Shown: positions 18,080 to 27,060 of the stretch, one piece after another
How the letters are laid out: each line of letters starts with the position of its first letter
How positions within the stretch are numbered: position 1 is the stretch's first letter
Assembly: GCA_944393745.1 (NCBI GenBank)
Contig: CALYBD010000001.1
Coordinates: 1-64,000 of the forward strand
Length of the DNA: 64,000 nucleotides
Reading direction: 5' to 3'
DNA from: an uncultured Alphaproteobacteria bacterium
GTDB taxonomy: Bacteria; Pseudomonadota; Alphaproteobacteria; CAAGCB01; CAG-977
Position numbers and translations under genes: made by a program
Notes under the pieces: generated by a model
What the model was told of the DNA's origin: nothing
The model's database searches: none
The model's input: the letters and a program-made list of their open reading frames with translations, nothing else

Positions 18080-18658
18080 TTAATTAATCAGTTCAAAGCC
18101 ATCGTCTTCAAAAAACAAATGAAACGGCCGGCCGTGCGGAACGGAATACAGCTTTAATCCGAACAGCAAAACAAAGCAACGTACCACGGCACTGTGTGCC
18201 GAAATGCCGATAATCGTATAATCGTTTTCAAGGGCGATCTTTTTTAAAGTGCGCAGAATTCTTTGCTGAATCTGGCGTTTTGTTTCACCGCCTTCAAAAC
18301 AGACGTCCATATATTCTTCTTCCAGGCTGTGCCAAGCCGAAGCGATATCGGGGAACAAATGATGTATTTCCTGTTTTGTTTTTCCTTCGGCCGCGCCGAA
18401 ACAGCCTTCAATTAATCCGTTTTCGATTTTTAACGGTGCCTGTAATACGTCCGCGACAATTTGCGCGGTTTGAACGGCTCTTTTCAAAGGAGACGAAAAA
18501 ACAGCCTGAATCCCCGAAAAGCGCAATTCTTCTGCCAGCTGATGCGCCTGGCGCAGTCCTGTTTCGTTTAAGGGGATATCTATGCCGCTGCCCTGCCATC
18601 TGCCGGCCAGGTTCATATCCGTCTGACCGTGGCGGAAAACATAAAATTCCTTTTTCAC
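18080..18658 (-). CDS. Histidine phosphatase family protein
   Basis: The 192-residue protein belongs to the phosphoglycerate-mutase-like superfamily. FRHGQTD at the N-terminus carries the phospho-histidine H10, FSSPLKRAVQTA follows, and the second catalytic histidine lies in GISAHSAVVR near the C-terminus. Members include alpha-ribazole phosphatase, cofactor-dependent mutases and broad phosphatases. No cobalamin genes are adjacent, so the substrate is left open. It lies just upstream of the ankyrin gene in the same direction, with a 17-base gap, and may be cotranscribed. Confidence 0.88.
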   Translation of the reverse strand: MKKEFYVFRHGQTDMNLAGRWQGSGIDIPLNETGLRQAHQLAEELRFSGIQAVFSSPLKRAVQTAQIVADVLQAPLKIENGLIEGCFGAAEGKTKQEIHHLFPDIASAWHSLEEEYMDVCFEGGETKRQIQQRILRTLKKIALENDYTIIGISAHSAVVRCFVLLFGLKLYSVPHGRPFHLFFEDDGFELIN

Positions 18659-18793
18659 CGTTTATTCCTTTACTGCCATTTCAAAAGAATAGCTGATTTT
18701 TTAATGCAATCCAACGATTATAATCTGAAAGAGGGCGTTATTTTCGATAGTCGTCATGATATTCTGATGATTATTTTTTTAAAGGATAACGCT

Positions 18794-19516
18794 ATGTTTA
18801 ATATTGACCGTCCGGCATTGATATTTCTTTCTTTACTGAAAGAATTTATCCGAGAAACGGAACACAGTCTGGCTTATTTTTTTGCTCTGCTGGTTTTTGT
18901 ATTCACTTTTTTGCTGGCTTTGTTCGGGCGGGAAGCTTTATACACCGGCTTAATCGGTGTTTTATGTCTGCTGTTGATCAAGCTGCGTGACATTATCGAA
19001 GGATTTGGTTCTTTTCCGCGGACTTCAGGTCGTATTATTCCGGAAAAACAACTTTTTAAAGAGCTGCAGATTTTCTATACGGTTTTTAACGATGCCGCTT
19101 TGATGCTTGCGGCCAAAGAAAATTCCGATTCCTCCCCTGAAACAAATCCGACCGCGAAAAAGCGAAATTTGCTGACCTGCCTGCAAAACTGCCGCAAAAC
19201 GATTGAAACCGTCTGTTTGCTGATGCCGGATCAACCTTTGACGCCGGAACTGAAACGGGCATTGGAAAAAATGATGGCGACGGCACAGAAGTATCTGTTG
19301 CACAACCTGCAAAAAAGATATGCTTTGACGCCCCAACAAACAGATCAAATCAAAAAAAGCCTGACGGAAGAAACAACCGATGACTTTTTATTTCAGACAC
19401 AACTGGAATTTTCCGGCATAGATGAAGCCGTTGCGCAAAAAATTGTAAAGATCGGCGCTGTTTTCAGAAAAATCCGTTTTTATATCAATTTTTTTGACGA
19501 AACGGAAACAAAATAA
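18794..19516 (+). CDS. Hypothetical membrane protein, 240 residues
   Basis: I do not recognise the family. Two adjacent hydrophobic segments (about 27-45 and 49-63) form a membrane hairpin near the N-terminus, and the remaining 175 residues are helical, charged and probably cytoplasmic. The ATG at 18794 was chosen because AAAGGA lies at 18781-18786. The upstream part of the frame from 18629 overlaps the divergent phosphatase gene and does not look coding. Confidence 0.7.
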   Translation: MFNIDRPALIFLSLLKEFIRETEHSLAYFFALLVFVFTFLLALFGREALYTGLIGVLCLLLIKLRDIIEGFGSFPRTSGRIIPEKQLFKELQIFYTVFNDAALMLAAKENSDSSPETNPTAKKRNLLTCLQNCRKTIETVCLLMPDQPLTPELKRALEKMMATAQKYLLHNLQKRYALTPQQTDQIKKSLTEETTDDFLFQTQLEFSGIDEAVAQKIVKIGAVFRKIRFYINFFDETETK

Positions 19517-19553
19517 CCTTCCGCCACGACAGAATCATCGCTTTAAAAAACGT

Positions 19554-20120
19554 TTAATACCAGGAAAGAGCCCCTTTTTCCCGCTTTAAAAAGCCGAACC
19601 ATTCACCGACCTGTTCCCCTTTGACATCAGACAGAATAAACATAACGCTTAAAGCCTTTTCTTCTACCTGATCATCATTTTTGACGGGGACTTCCCCCAA
19701 TTCGACGTCCAAGACATAATCATACATGATTGACCCGTCCGTCACCCACAAAGATTCGGTATTCATCAGCTCATGTTCAACGGCCTCGTGCACAATGGCC
19801 GGCCGCACCTGCGCCGTCGGGTGATAATTCAAAACATCGCGCAAAGCAATTCTGACGCGTTCCGGCTTGTTTTGAAACAAATCGGACTGCAACATGTCTT
19901 TTATGACGCGGTATGATAACAAAATATAGTCCTGATCCAGCGGTCCCGCGCCCTTTTTCAGGCGCAGATAAGTCATATAATCGGCAACGTCTTCGCGGCG
20001 CAGTTCGGCATCTGTTTTAATAATGCCGCCCCGCTTTGCTTCTATCGTCTGATCAGCGACGCAGGAAAAAAGAAAAAATACAGCCGCCGCCGACAATCCT
20101 TTTTTTAAAAAGCTTTTCAT
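19554..20120 (-). CDS. Lipoprotein, possibly LpoB-like
   Basis: The 188-residue protein has a lipoprotein signal with lipobox LFSC (cysteine 20). The body has an alternating helix-strand pattern: a helix YRVIKDMLQSDLF, a strand VRIALRDVLNYHP, a helix AIVHEAVEHELM, then the strand pair DYVLDVELGEV and ALSVMFILSD. This resembles the fold of LpoB-type activators of penicillin-binding proteins, but that rests on pattern only. An alternative is an unrelated envelope lipoprotein. Confidence 0.65.
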   Translation of the reverse strand: MKSFLKKGLSAAAVFFLFSCVADQTIEAKRGGIIKTDAELRREDVADYMTYLRLKKGAGPLDQDYILLSYRVIKDMLQSDLFQNKPERVRIALRDVLNYHPTAQVRPAIVHEAVEHELMNTESLWVTDGSIMYDYVLDVELGEVPVKNDDQVEEKALSVMFILSDVKGEQVGEWFGFLKREKGALSWY

Positions 20121-20147
20121 TTTCCCTGCCTTATTTATTTTTTCGGA

Positions 20148-20492
20148 TTAAAACGTAGACCCGTTATACCCCCACAAAATCCCCGGAACGGAAGCAAATT
20201 CGATATAAACACGGTTTGCCGGAACCTTCAGCCGGGATTCAACCATTTTTGTCAGGGCATCGGACAACAGCGGTATCTGTTCTTTGGTCATGCCGACACT
20301 TTTCATTTCCATATACACCGTCGGCATTGTCGTTGCGGCAAACAACATATGTTCATTGGCACAAACGTTTACCATAACATAGCTTTCCGGTTTTCCGATT
20401 GTTTCCGCAACAACACGGGACGCATGATTTAACAAAGCCAAAATCGTTGTTTTTTCCAAATCAATATTGGTTTTAATCATTAAAAACGGCAT
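20148..20492 (-). CDS. MIF-family tautomerase
   Basis: The 114-residue protein begins MPFLMIKTN, so proline 2 becomes the N-terminal catalytic proline after Met removal. It shares the length and layout of macrophage migration inhibitory factor, including the second half LLSDALTKMVESRLKVPANRVYIEF and the closing GILWGYNGSTF. Bacterial homologues are tautomerases of uncertain substrate. The ATG at 20490-20492 has GGAGG upstream. Longer in-frame starts reach into the rne terminator and are not credible. Confidence 0.88.
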   Translation of the reverse strand: MPFLMIKTNIDLEKTTILALLNHASRVVAETIGKPESYVMVNVCANEHMLFAATTMPTVYMEMKSVGMTKEQIPLLSDALTKMVESRLKVPANRVYIEFASVPGILWGYNGSTF

Positions 20493-20561
20493 AAAAACTC
20501 CTCCATAAAACTCCACGGGAAAGTGTAGCGCCTTGTTTTCTTTTATACAACCAAATTTAAT

Positions 20562-20595
20562 ACAAAAAAAGAATGCCCGAAAACACAGGCATTCT
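20562..20595 (-). terminator. Rho-independent terminator after the RNase E/G gene
   Basis: On the minus strand an 8-bp stem (20588-20595 with 20570-20577) is followed by a run of T residues. A-rich sequence on the far side extends the stem. Confidence 0.85.
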
Positions 20596-20613
20596 TTTTT
20601 ATTTTTCGGCGAC

Positions 20614-22920
20614 CTATTCGGCGGCCGTATCGGGTGCCGGCGTTTTACGGCGCCGACCGGAATATCGGCGACGCGGTTTTTTAGCCGGCTTTTCTTCTTT
20701 TTCCGGAGCCGGCAAAGCCTGCTGCGGCTGAGGCGCCGGTAAAAGAATCGGATCCTGCGCTTCGTTTTCCGATGATTTTTGTTCGGCTTCGTTTTCATTA
20801 CGGCGCCGAGCAGAATGGAACCGCCTGCCCCGGCGCAGGAAATGGCCGCGGCGATGCTTTTTGTCGTTATTTTTTTCTTCCTGATGATTTTCCGTCGTTT
20901 CCGCTTTTTGTGAAGACTTTAACCCCTCTTCAAAAACGGCATCCGCCTGAATGACCTCGATTTCATTGATTTCCGGTTCAGCCTGTTCTTCCCAAACGTC
21001 CCGGGAATCCGGAGTGGCTTCGATTGTCGGCTGTTCCTGATTTTCCTGGCGCGCCTGATTTTGTTCGTTTTTGTTTCGGCGATGACGGCGGCGACGTTCG
21101 CGCGGCGGCCGTTCACGAACAGAAACCGTTTGTTCTTCCTCTTGCGGTTCCGCATCGTCTTGTTGCGCCCCGGACACGGCAACGGGATCTGCTTCGATGC
21201 GGACAACCCGTTCTATCCGGTAATCCGTCGGGAACAACAAAGAATCATCTGCTTCCAAAAAGATCTTTACATCATATTTTGTTTCGATTTTATGCAGATC
21301 TTCGCGCTTATTGTTCAAAACATACAACGCCGTTGATGTCGGAACCGTCATGCGCAGTTCGCTGAAACGACGTTTCAGGCTTTCTTCTTCCAAAATATGC
21401 AGTGTATGAATTGAAACGGATTCCGTTGAACGGACAACCCCTTTTCCTTTACAGTGAGGACAAGGCAAATAACTGGCTTCGATAAAACTGGAATGCAAAC
21501 GTTGACGCGACAATTCCATTAATCCGAAACCGGTAATGCGTCCCATTTGAACCCGGGCTCTGTCACGTTTCAGGGCTTCTTTCATACGGCGTTCGACCGC
21601 ATGATTGTTGCGCGGTTCTTCCATATCGATAAAGTCAATGACGACCAGACCGGCCATATCCCGCAAACGCAGCTGGCGCGCAATTTCATCTGCGGCTTCC
21701 AAATTCGTTTTCAAAGCCGTTTCTTCGATATTGCGTTCTTTTGTCGCACGGCCGGAATTAACGTCAATGGCGACCAAAGCTTCTGTCTGATCCATGACAA
21801 GATAAGCGCCGGATTTTAATTGAACGATGTTGCTGTGCATCGATTCCAGCTGAGATTCCACCTGATAGCGGAAAAACAACGGCATCGTTTCATCTTTGTA
21901 CTGTTTGATTTTTTTGGCATGGCTGGGGGTTAAGATTTTCATAAAATCCTTTGCCATGCGGTATTCGGCCTCACCTTCGATTAAAACTTCGGAAATATCA
22001 CGCGTATACATATCGCGCAAAGCCCGTTTAATCAGATTGCCTTCTTCATGAATCAATTCGGGAGCCGAAGATTGCATTGTTTTGTCGCGAACCTGGACCC
22101 ATGTTTTGATCAGATATTCGTAATCGCGTTTAATTTCCAGACTGGTACGTTCTTTTCCGGCCGTTCTGACAATAACCGACATACCTGCCGGCAAAGGCAG
22201 CTTTGAGATAATCGTTTTTAATCGTTTTCTGTCAGCCGCATTTGTAATTTTGCGCGAAACGCCGCCGCCGCGGGCATTATTCGGCATCAAAACGCAATAC
22301 CGGCCGGCCAAAGACAAATATGTTGTCAAAGCCGCCCCTTTATTGCCGCGTTCTTCTTTGGTTACCTGAACCAACAGAACCTGACCGCGATGAATAACCT
22401 CCTGAATTTTATATTTTTTGATTTGGCTGTAACGGCTGCGATCCATCACTTCGTCATTTTCGTCTTCGCTGACCGTTTCGACGATTTGTTCGGGCGCTTC
22501 TTCTTCGGCCGGATCTTCCTGAACTTCGGGCGTGTCGGCACTCAACGGCTGATTTTCATTGTCATCGGTTTTTTGTTTCCGTTTCCGTTGCGGTTTATTA
22601 TGCGCCTTTTCTTCGTCTTCTTCTTCGTTTTCCTCCTGCAGCAAAGCTTCTTTTAAAGCTTCGCGATCCGCAACGGGAATCTGATAATAATCCGGATGGA
22701 TTTCGTTAAACGCCAAAAATCCGTGCCGGTTGCCGCCGTAATCAACGAAAGCGGCCTGCAGTGACGGTTCCACTCTGGCAACTTTGGCTAAGTAAATGTT
22801 TCCTTTTAACTGTTTCTTTGTTGAAGTTTCGATATCCAGTTCATCTAAACGGGTTCCATCGACGATAACGACTCTCATTTCTTCGGAATGAGTCGCATCT
22901 ATAAGCATTTTTTTGGTCAT
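20614..22920 (-). CDS. rne: Ribonuclease E/G
   Basis: The 768-residue endonuclease starts mRNA decay and processes rRNA and tRNA. The N-terminal part has the S1 domain (NIYLAKVARVEPSLQAAFVDYG), interrupted by an acidic insert of about 70 residues near 95-165. The catalytic DNase I-like part has DVNSGRATKERNIEETALKTN and VVIDFIDM with the metal-binding aspartates, and the zinc link is CPHCKGKG. The C-terminal 240 residues are disordered, acidic and Arg-rich like degradosome scaffolds, shorter than in E. coli. It ends at a strong terminator and starts after a long leader. Confidence 0.95.
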   Translation of the reverse strand: MTKKMLIDATHSEEMRVVIVDGTRLDELDIETSTKKQLKGNIYLAKVARVEPSLQAAFVDYGGNRHGFLAFNEIHPDYYQIPVADREALKEALLQEENEEEDEEKAHNKPQRKRKQKTDDNENQPLSADTPEVQEDPAEEEAPEQIVETVSEDENDEVMDRSRYSQIKKYKIQEVIHRGQVLLVQVTKEERGNKGAALTTYLSLAGRYCVLMPNNARGGGVSRKITNAADRKRLKTIISKLPLPAGMSVIVRTAGKERTSLEIKRDYEYLIKTWVQVRDKTMQSSAPELIHEEGNLIKRALRDMYTRDISEVLIEGEAEYRMAKDFMKILTPSHAKKIKQYKDETMPLFFRYQVESQLESMHSNIVQLKSGAYLVMDQTEALVAIDVNSGRATKERNIEETALKTNLEAADEIARQLRLRDMAGLVVIDFIDMEEPRNNHAVERRMKEALKRDRARVQMGRITGFGLMELSRQRLHSSFIEASYLPCPHCKGKGVVRSTESVSIHTLHILEEESLKRRFSELRMTVPTSTALYVLNNKREDLHKIETKYDVKIFLEADDSLLFPTDYRIERVVRIEADPVAVSGAQQDDAEPQEEEQTVSVRERPPRERRRRHRRNKNEQNQARQENQEQPTIEATPDSRDVWEEQAEPEINEIEVIQADAVFEEGLKSSQKAETTENHQEEKNNDKKHRRGHFLRRGRRFHSARRRNENEAEQKSSENEAQDPILLPAPQPQQALPAPEKEEKPAKKPRRRYSGRRRKTPAPDTAAE

Positions 22921-23285
22921 TAATAATAAAACTCCGCGCCATACAGCCTGTCTGCGGCTGCAGCTGTTTGTTCAATACAGATGTGAACGGCGCTGAAAAG
23001 GCGAATACAACACACTTTGTCCGATTCAGACTGATAAATAAATTTTCCACAAGCGGCGTCTTTCCTAAAAAATCCTTTTCGGCCATTCCACAAAAAACTT
23101 TGAGGAAGCTGTTATTGCTTTCTTGCCGTGCCGTTCGCGCTTCGTGTTCAGACGGCGCAAAGGAGGCAGCAATAAAAAAAATTTCTTTCAGCGTGCCTAG
23201 AATAACCATCTATTAACCAAAGAACAATCATATTTTAGTATGGTAAGTTAGATTTTTTAATTTTTCAGAGGAAAAAAACGGAAAA
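22921..23285. other. Divergent gap holding a long rne leader
   Basis: This 365-bp gap separates rne from the amidase gene. On the minus strand TTGTTC (23222-23227) and TATTCT (23199-23204), 17 bases apart, could start rne transcription near 23192, giving a leader of about 270 bases. Long structured rne leaders that mediate autoregulation are known in other proteobacteria, but the structure here was not worked out. No gene was seen in it. Confidence 0.4.
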
Positions 23286-24482
23286 ATGGCTGTTTTTCAA
23301 CGAATGCGCCTTTTACTGATCGGAACCCTCCTGCTGTGTTTTTCGCGGCAGGGAATCTGCGCGACGGTGCAGGACATTCGTCTGGGAACACAAAGCGGAT
23401 CGACAATCCGTGTCGTGATTGATTTAACGGAAAAAGTTCCGTTTAAAATTTTTCCGTTACAGAATCCCGATCGCGTTGTCATTGATCTGCCGTCAACGGT
23501 TTTTTCCGTCAAACAAAAAGATCTGCCCAAAAAAGATTATCTGAACGAAGTGCGGCTGGGATCAAACGAAAACAAAGCGGCCAGAGTTGTGTTGGAATTT
23601 AACCGCGGTGTTGTCATCAGGCGGTCTTTTATGCTGGCGCCGCAAAGCGGGTTTCAGTGGCGGCTGGTCGTTGATCTGGATTTGATGGCAAAGACGGACG
23701 GATTGAAGCAAGTCACGGCGGAATGGTATGATAATTCCGTCGGCGAAGAAAAAAAACAACAACAGCCGGCACAGACGGCGCCCAAAGAAAAACCGTTGAT
23801 TGTCCTTGATCCGGGACACGGCGGAAAAGATCCGGGAGCCATCGGTGTTTCGGGCGTTTATGAAAAACATTTAACCCTGGCCATGGTCAAACAGCTGCGT
23901 GCTTTATTGGAAAAAACGGGGCGCTACCGTGTTAAATTAACACGGGAAAAAGACGTCTTTATTTCTTTATACGCCCGCCGGCGTTTTGCCCGGTCCGCCA
24001 ATGCGGATTTATTTATTTCGATACACGCGGACAGTATCAACAAACCGAAAACGCGCGGATTATCCGTTTATACTTTATCGGAAAAGGCTTCGGACAAAGA
24101 GGCCGAAAAACTGGCCGAATCCGAAAACAAAGTCGATTTGATCGCCGGCATTGATCTGTCCGGGGAAACCCAGGAAGTCACCGATATTTTAATCGATTTG
24201 GCCCGCAGGGAAACAAACAATCATTCGTCCTTTTTTGCAGAAAAACTGATGGACGAGATTCGCACGGAAATTCGCGTGTTGCCCAATTCGCATCGTTTTG
24301 CGGGATTTGCGGTTTTAAAATCGCCGGACGTGCCTTCTGTTTTGATGGAAATGGGATATCTGTCAAACAAGGAAGAAGAACGCCTGCTGCGCCAGCCGGC
24401 TTATCGTGAAAAGCTGGCGAAAGCCACCGTACGGGCAATTGATTCTTATTTTGCGGAAAAACATAAGGCAAATTTTAATTGA
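23286..24482 (+). CDS. amiC: N-acetylmuramoyl-L-alanine amidase (AMIN + Amidase_3)
   Basis: The enzyme cuts the glycan-peptide bond of peptidoglycan during cell separation. The 398-residue protein has a signal peptide (about 1-26, ending GICA), an AMIN domain (about 27-130) that binds the septal wall, a Gln/Pro-rich linker, and the zinc amidase domain (about 172-390). That domain contains IVLDPGHGGKDPGAIG, the ligand pair region EKHLTLAM and SIHADS, and the catalytic VLMEMGYLSN. The gene begins a plus-strand cell-wall run with PBP1A. Confidence 0.95.
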   Translation: MAVFQRMRLLLIGTLLLCFSRQGICATVQDIRLGTQSGSTIRVVIDLTEKVPFKIFPLQNPDRVVIDLPSTVFSVKQKDLPKKDYLNEVRLGSNENKAARVVLEFNRGVVIRRSFMLAPQSGFQWRLVVDLDLMAKTDGLKQVTAEWYDNSVGEEKKQQQPAQTAPKEKPLIVLDPGHGGKDPGAIGVSGVYEKHLTLAMVKQLRALLEKTGRYRVKLTREKDVFISLYARRRFARSANADLFISIHADSINKPKTRGLSVYTLSEKASDKEAEKLAESENKVDLIAGIDLSGETQEVTDILIDLARRETNNHSSFFAEKLMDEIRTEIRVLPNSHRFAGFAVLKSPDVPSVLMEMGYLSNKEEERLLRQPAYREKLAKATVRAIDSYFAEKHKANFN

Positions 24483-24544
24483 ACATGGACAAATCATGCG
24501 CCGACAGTTAAACTGCCATTCGGAAGGAATACGGAATAAAAGCA

Positions 24545-27046
24545 ATGTCTAAACTTTTTTCAACGCTTGTCAGTTACGCTTTGTTTTTGGGAATACTGGG
24601 ATTAATCGTACTTTTGCTGATTTTTTCGCATTACGGCAAAAATGTTGACGATTACCGCCGTCTGGCGACGTACGAACCGCCGATCACCAGCCGTCTTTAT
24701 GCGGCGGACGGACGTCTTTTGGCCGAATATGCTTCGGAAAAAAGGGCGTTCGTTCCTTACGAAGCCATTCCCAAACAGTTAGTTCAGGCGTTTATGTCCG
24801 CCGAAGACAAAAACTTTTTTTCACACGGCGGATTAGACTTTGTCGGCATTACGCGTGCCGTATTTCAAAACCTTAAAAACATCGGTTCCGGGCGCAGAAT
24901 GGTCGGGGCATCGACAATCACGCAGCAGGTGGCCAAAAACTTTTTGCTGACAAACGAAGCCTCTTTTGAACGCAAGATCAAAGAAGCCATACTGGCAATT
25001 CGCATTGAGCGCGCCTTTTCCAAAGAATATATCATGGAACTGTATTTAAATCAGATTTACATGGGGCATTATTCTTACGGCGTTGCGGCGGCAGCGTTGA
25101 ATTACTTTAACAAATCGTTGGACGAACTGACGATTGCCGAATGTGCGTTTTTGGCCGCTTTGCCCAAAGGGCCGAACAATTACGATCCCGAAAAACGTTA
25201 TGATGCGGCCGTTGAACGGCGAAACTGGGTTTTGTCCCGTATGCAGGAAAACGGCTATATTACCGAAGAACAGGCACTGGCCGCCATGGCCGAACCGATT
25301 ACTTTGGCTTCGCGGTCGGAAAAAGAAATAGCAACGGATGCGGAATACTTTGCCGAAGAAGTCCGCCGGCAGCTGGTTGCCCGCTATGGTGAAGATGCTT
25401 TGTACGAAGGCGGTCTGGTTGTTCGTACGACCGTTGATCCGGAAATGCAGAAACAGGCGGCGTTGGCGTTGCAGTACGGTATGATTTTTTATGATCAGCG
25501 CCACGGATTTCGTGAACCGATTACCAAAGTCGATCTGTCCGAAGAAGAATGGCTGGACGTTTTGTTGTCGGTTCAAACGCCGGACTACGCGCCTGAAGGC
25601 TGGGTTCCGGCAGTCGTTTTGGCCGTTGATAAAGAAAAAGCCGAGATCGGTCTGAAAACCGGGGAAACCGGTACCATTCCGCTGGAAGAAATGAAATGGG
25701 CCCGCAAGACCCTGCCCGATCAGACACTGGGGCCCGAAATCAAGCAGGCTGATGAAGTATTAAGCGTCGGTGACGTCATTTGGGCGGAACCGGTAACCCA
25801 TAACGTTAAAAAGCAGAAATACCCCGAACATTCCTATGCTTTGCGTCAAATTCCCAATGTCGAAGGCGCCATGATCGTTTTGGATCCGCATACGGGACGC
25901 GTGTTGGCCATGGTCGGCGGATATTCGTTCAAGCGGTCTCAGTTTAACCGGGCGGTACAGGCGAAACGCCAGCCGGGATCTGCTTTCAAGCCGTTTGTAT
26001 ATCTGGCGGCTTTGGACGAAGGTTTTACGCCCTCCTCATTAATTTTGGACGCTCCTTTTGTCATGGACCAGGGCAACGGACAAGGTAAATGGAAGCCGCA
26101 AAATATCTCCAAGCGTTTTTACGGGCCGACAACCATGCGTGTCGGGATTGAAAAATCCAGAAACCTGATGACCGTTCGTCTGGCCAGAGCGATCGGCATT
26201 GAAAAGGTTGTTGAATATGCCAAAAAATTCGGTATTTCCGAAGACATTCCCAATCAAATGGCGATTGCTTTGGGATCCGGCGAAACGACTGTTTTAAAGT
26301 TGGCGACGGCATACGGTATGCTGGTGAACGGCGGCAAGAAGATTGAACCGATTTTAATTGACCGTATTCAGGACAGAACCGGCGTCACTGTTTATAATTC
26401 GGATTCTCGGCCGTGTATCAACTGTCAGACGGAAGGCGGCTGGAGCGGAGAACCTGCGCCGCAAATTCCGGATATTCGCGAACAGATTGAGGATCCCCGC
26501 AGCGCTTATCAGATCATTAATATTTTAACCGGTGTTCTGGCGCCGGGCGGCAGTGCGCAGTCTTTGCGTTCGCTGGGGCGGACTTTTGCGGGCAAGACGG
26601 GAACGTCAAACAATAATGTTGACGGTTGGTTTGTCGGTTTAACGCCGGACCTGGTTGTTGCGATTTTTATGGGCTTTGACGAACCGCGGACGTTAGGGGC
26701 TCATGACACGGGCGGCGTTGTTTCCATTCCGGTATTCAGACGTTTTGTTCGGACAGCCTTAAAGGATCAGCCGTTAATTCCGTTCCGTGTCCCGGCCGGC
26801 ATTCGTTTTGTCCGCGTCAACCACAAAACGGGCAAGCCGGCGTCTCCCAAAGATCGCGATGTAATCATGGAAGCCTTTAAATCCGGGGAAGACTGGCAGG
26901 GTAAGATCAAAGGATACATTGACGGATCCGATGAAGAAACGGTTCTGCCGCAGACACCGGATCAGCCGGCGGCTTTGCCGGAGAACAACCCAGGAGAAGG
27001 GGAAGAAGAAGACGACAGCATTCCCGATATCGGCGGTATTTTCTGA
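24545..27046 (+). CDS. mrcA: Penicillin-binding protein 1A (bifunctional)
   Basis: The 833-residue inner-membrane enzyme polymerises and cross-links peptidoglycan. One N-terminal membrane helix (about 7-28) is followed by the GT51 glycosyltransferase domain with SAEDKNFFSHGG and GASTITQQVAKNF, an OB-like insert, and the transpeptidase domain. The latter has the active serine S479 in SAFKPF, the SRN triad in EKSRNLM and KTGTS beginning at K684. The C-terminal 50 residues are acidic and Pro-rich. It lies 62 bases after the amidase gene and 14 bases before prfB. Confidence 0.97.
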   Translation: MSKLFSTLVSYALFLGILGLIVLLLIFSHYGKNVDDYRRLATYEPPITSRLYAADGRLLAEYASEKRAFVPYEAIPKQLVQAFMSAEDKNFFSHGGLDFVGITRAVFQNLKNIGSGRRMVGASTITQQVAKNFLLTNEASFERKIKEAILAIRIERAFSKEYIMELYLNQIYMGHYSYGVAAAALNYFNKSLDELTIAECAFLAALPKGPNNYDPEKRYDAAVERRNWVLSRMQENGYITEEQALAAMAEPITLASRSEKEIATDAEYFAEEVRRQLVARYGEDALYEGGLVVRTTVDPEMQKQAALALQYGMIFYDQRHGFREPITKVDLSEEEWLDVLLSVQTPDYAPEGWVPAVVLAVDKEKAEIGLKTGETGTIPLEEMKWARKTLPDQTLGPEIKQADEVLSVGDVIWAEPVTHNVKKQKYPEHSYALRQIPNVEGAMIVLDPHTGRVLAMVGGYSFKRSQFNRAVQAKRQPGSAFKPFVYLAALDEGFTPSSLILDAPFVMDQGNGQGKWKPQNISKRFYGPTTMRVGIEKSRNLMTVRLARAIGIEKVVEYAKKFGISEDIPNQMAIALGSGETTVLKLATAYGMLVNGGKKIEPILIDRIQDRTGVTVYNSDSRPCINCQTEGGWSGEPAPQIPDIREQIEDPRSAYQIINILTGVLAPGGSAQSLRSLGRTFAGKTGTSNNNVDGWFVGLTPDLVVAIFMGFDEPRTLGAHDTGGVVSIPVFRRFVRTALKDQPLIPFRVPAGIRFVRVNHKTGKPASPKDRDVIMEAFKSGEDWQGKIKGYIDGSDEETVLPQTPDQPAALPENNPGEGEEEDDSIPDIGGIF

Positions 27047-27060
27047 TCAGGACAAAAAAA

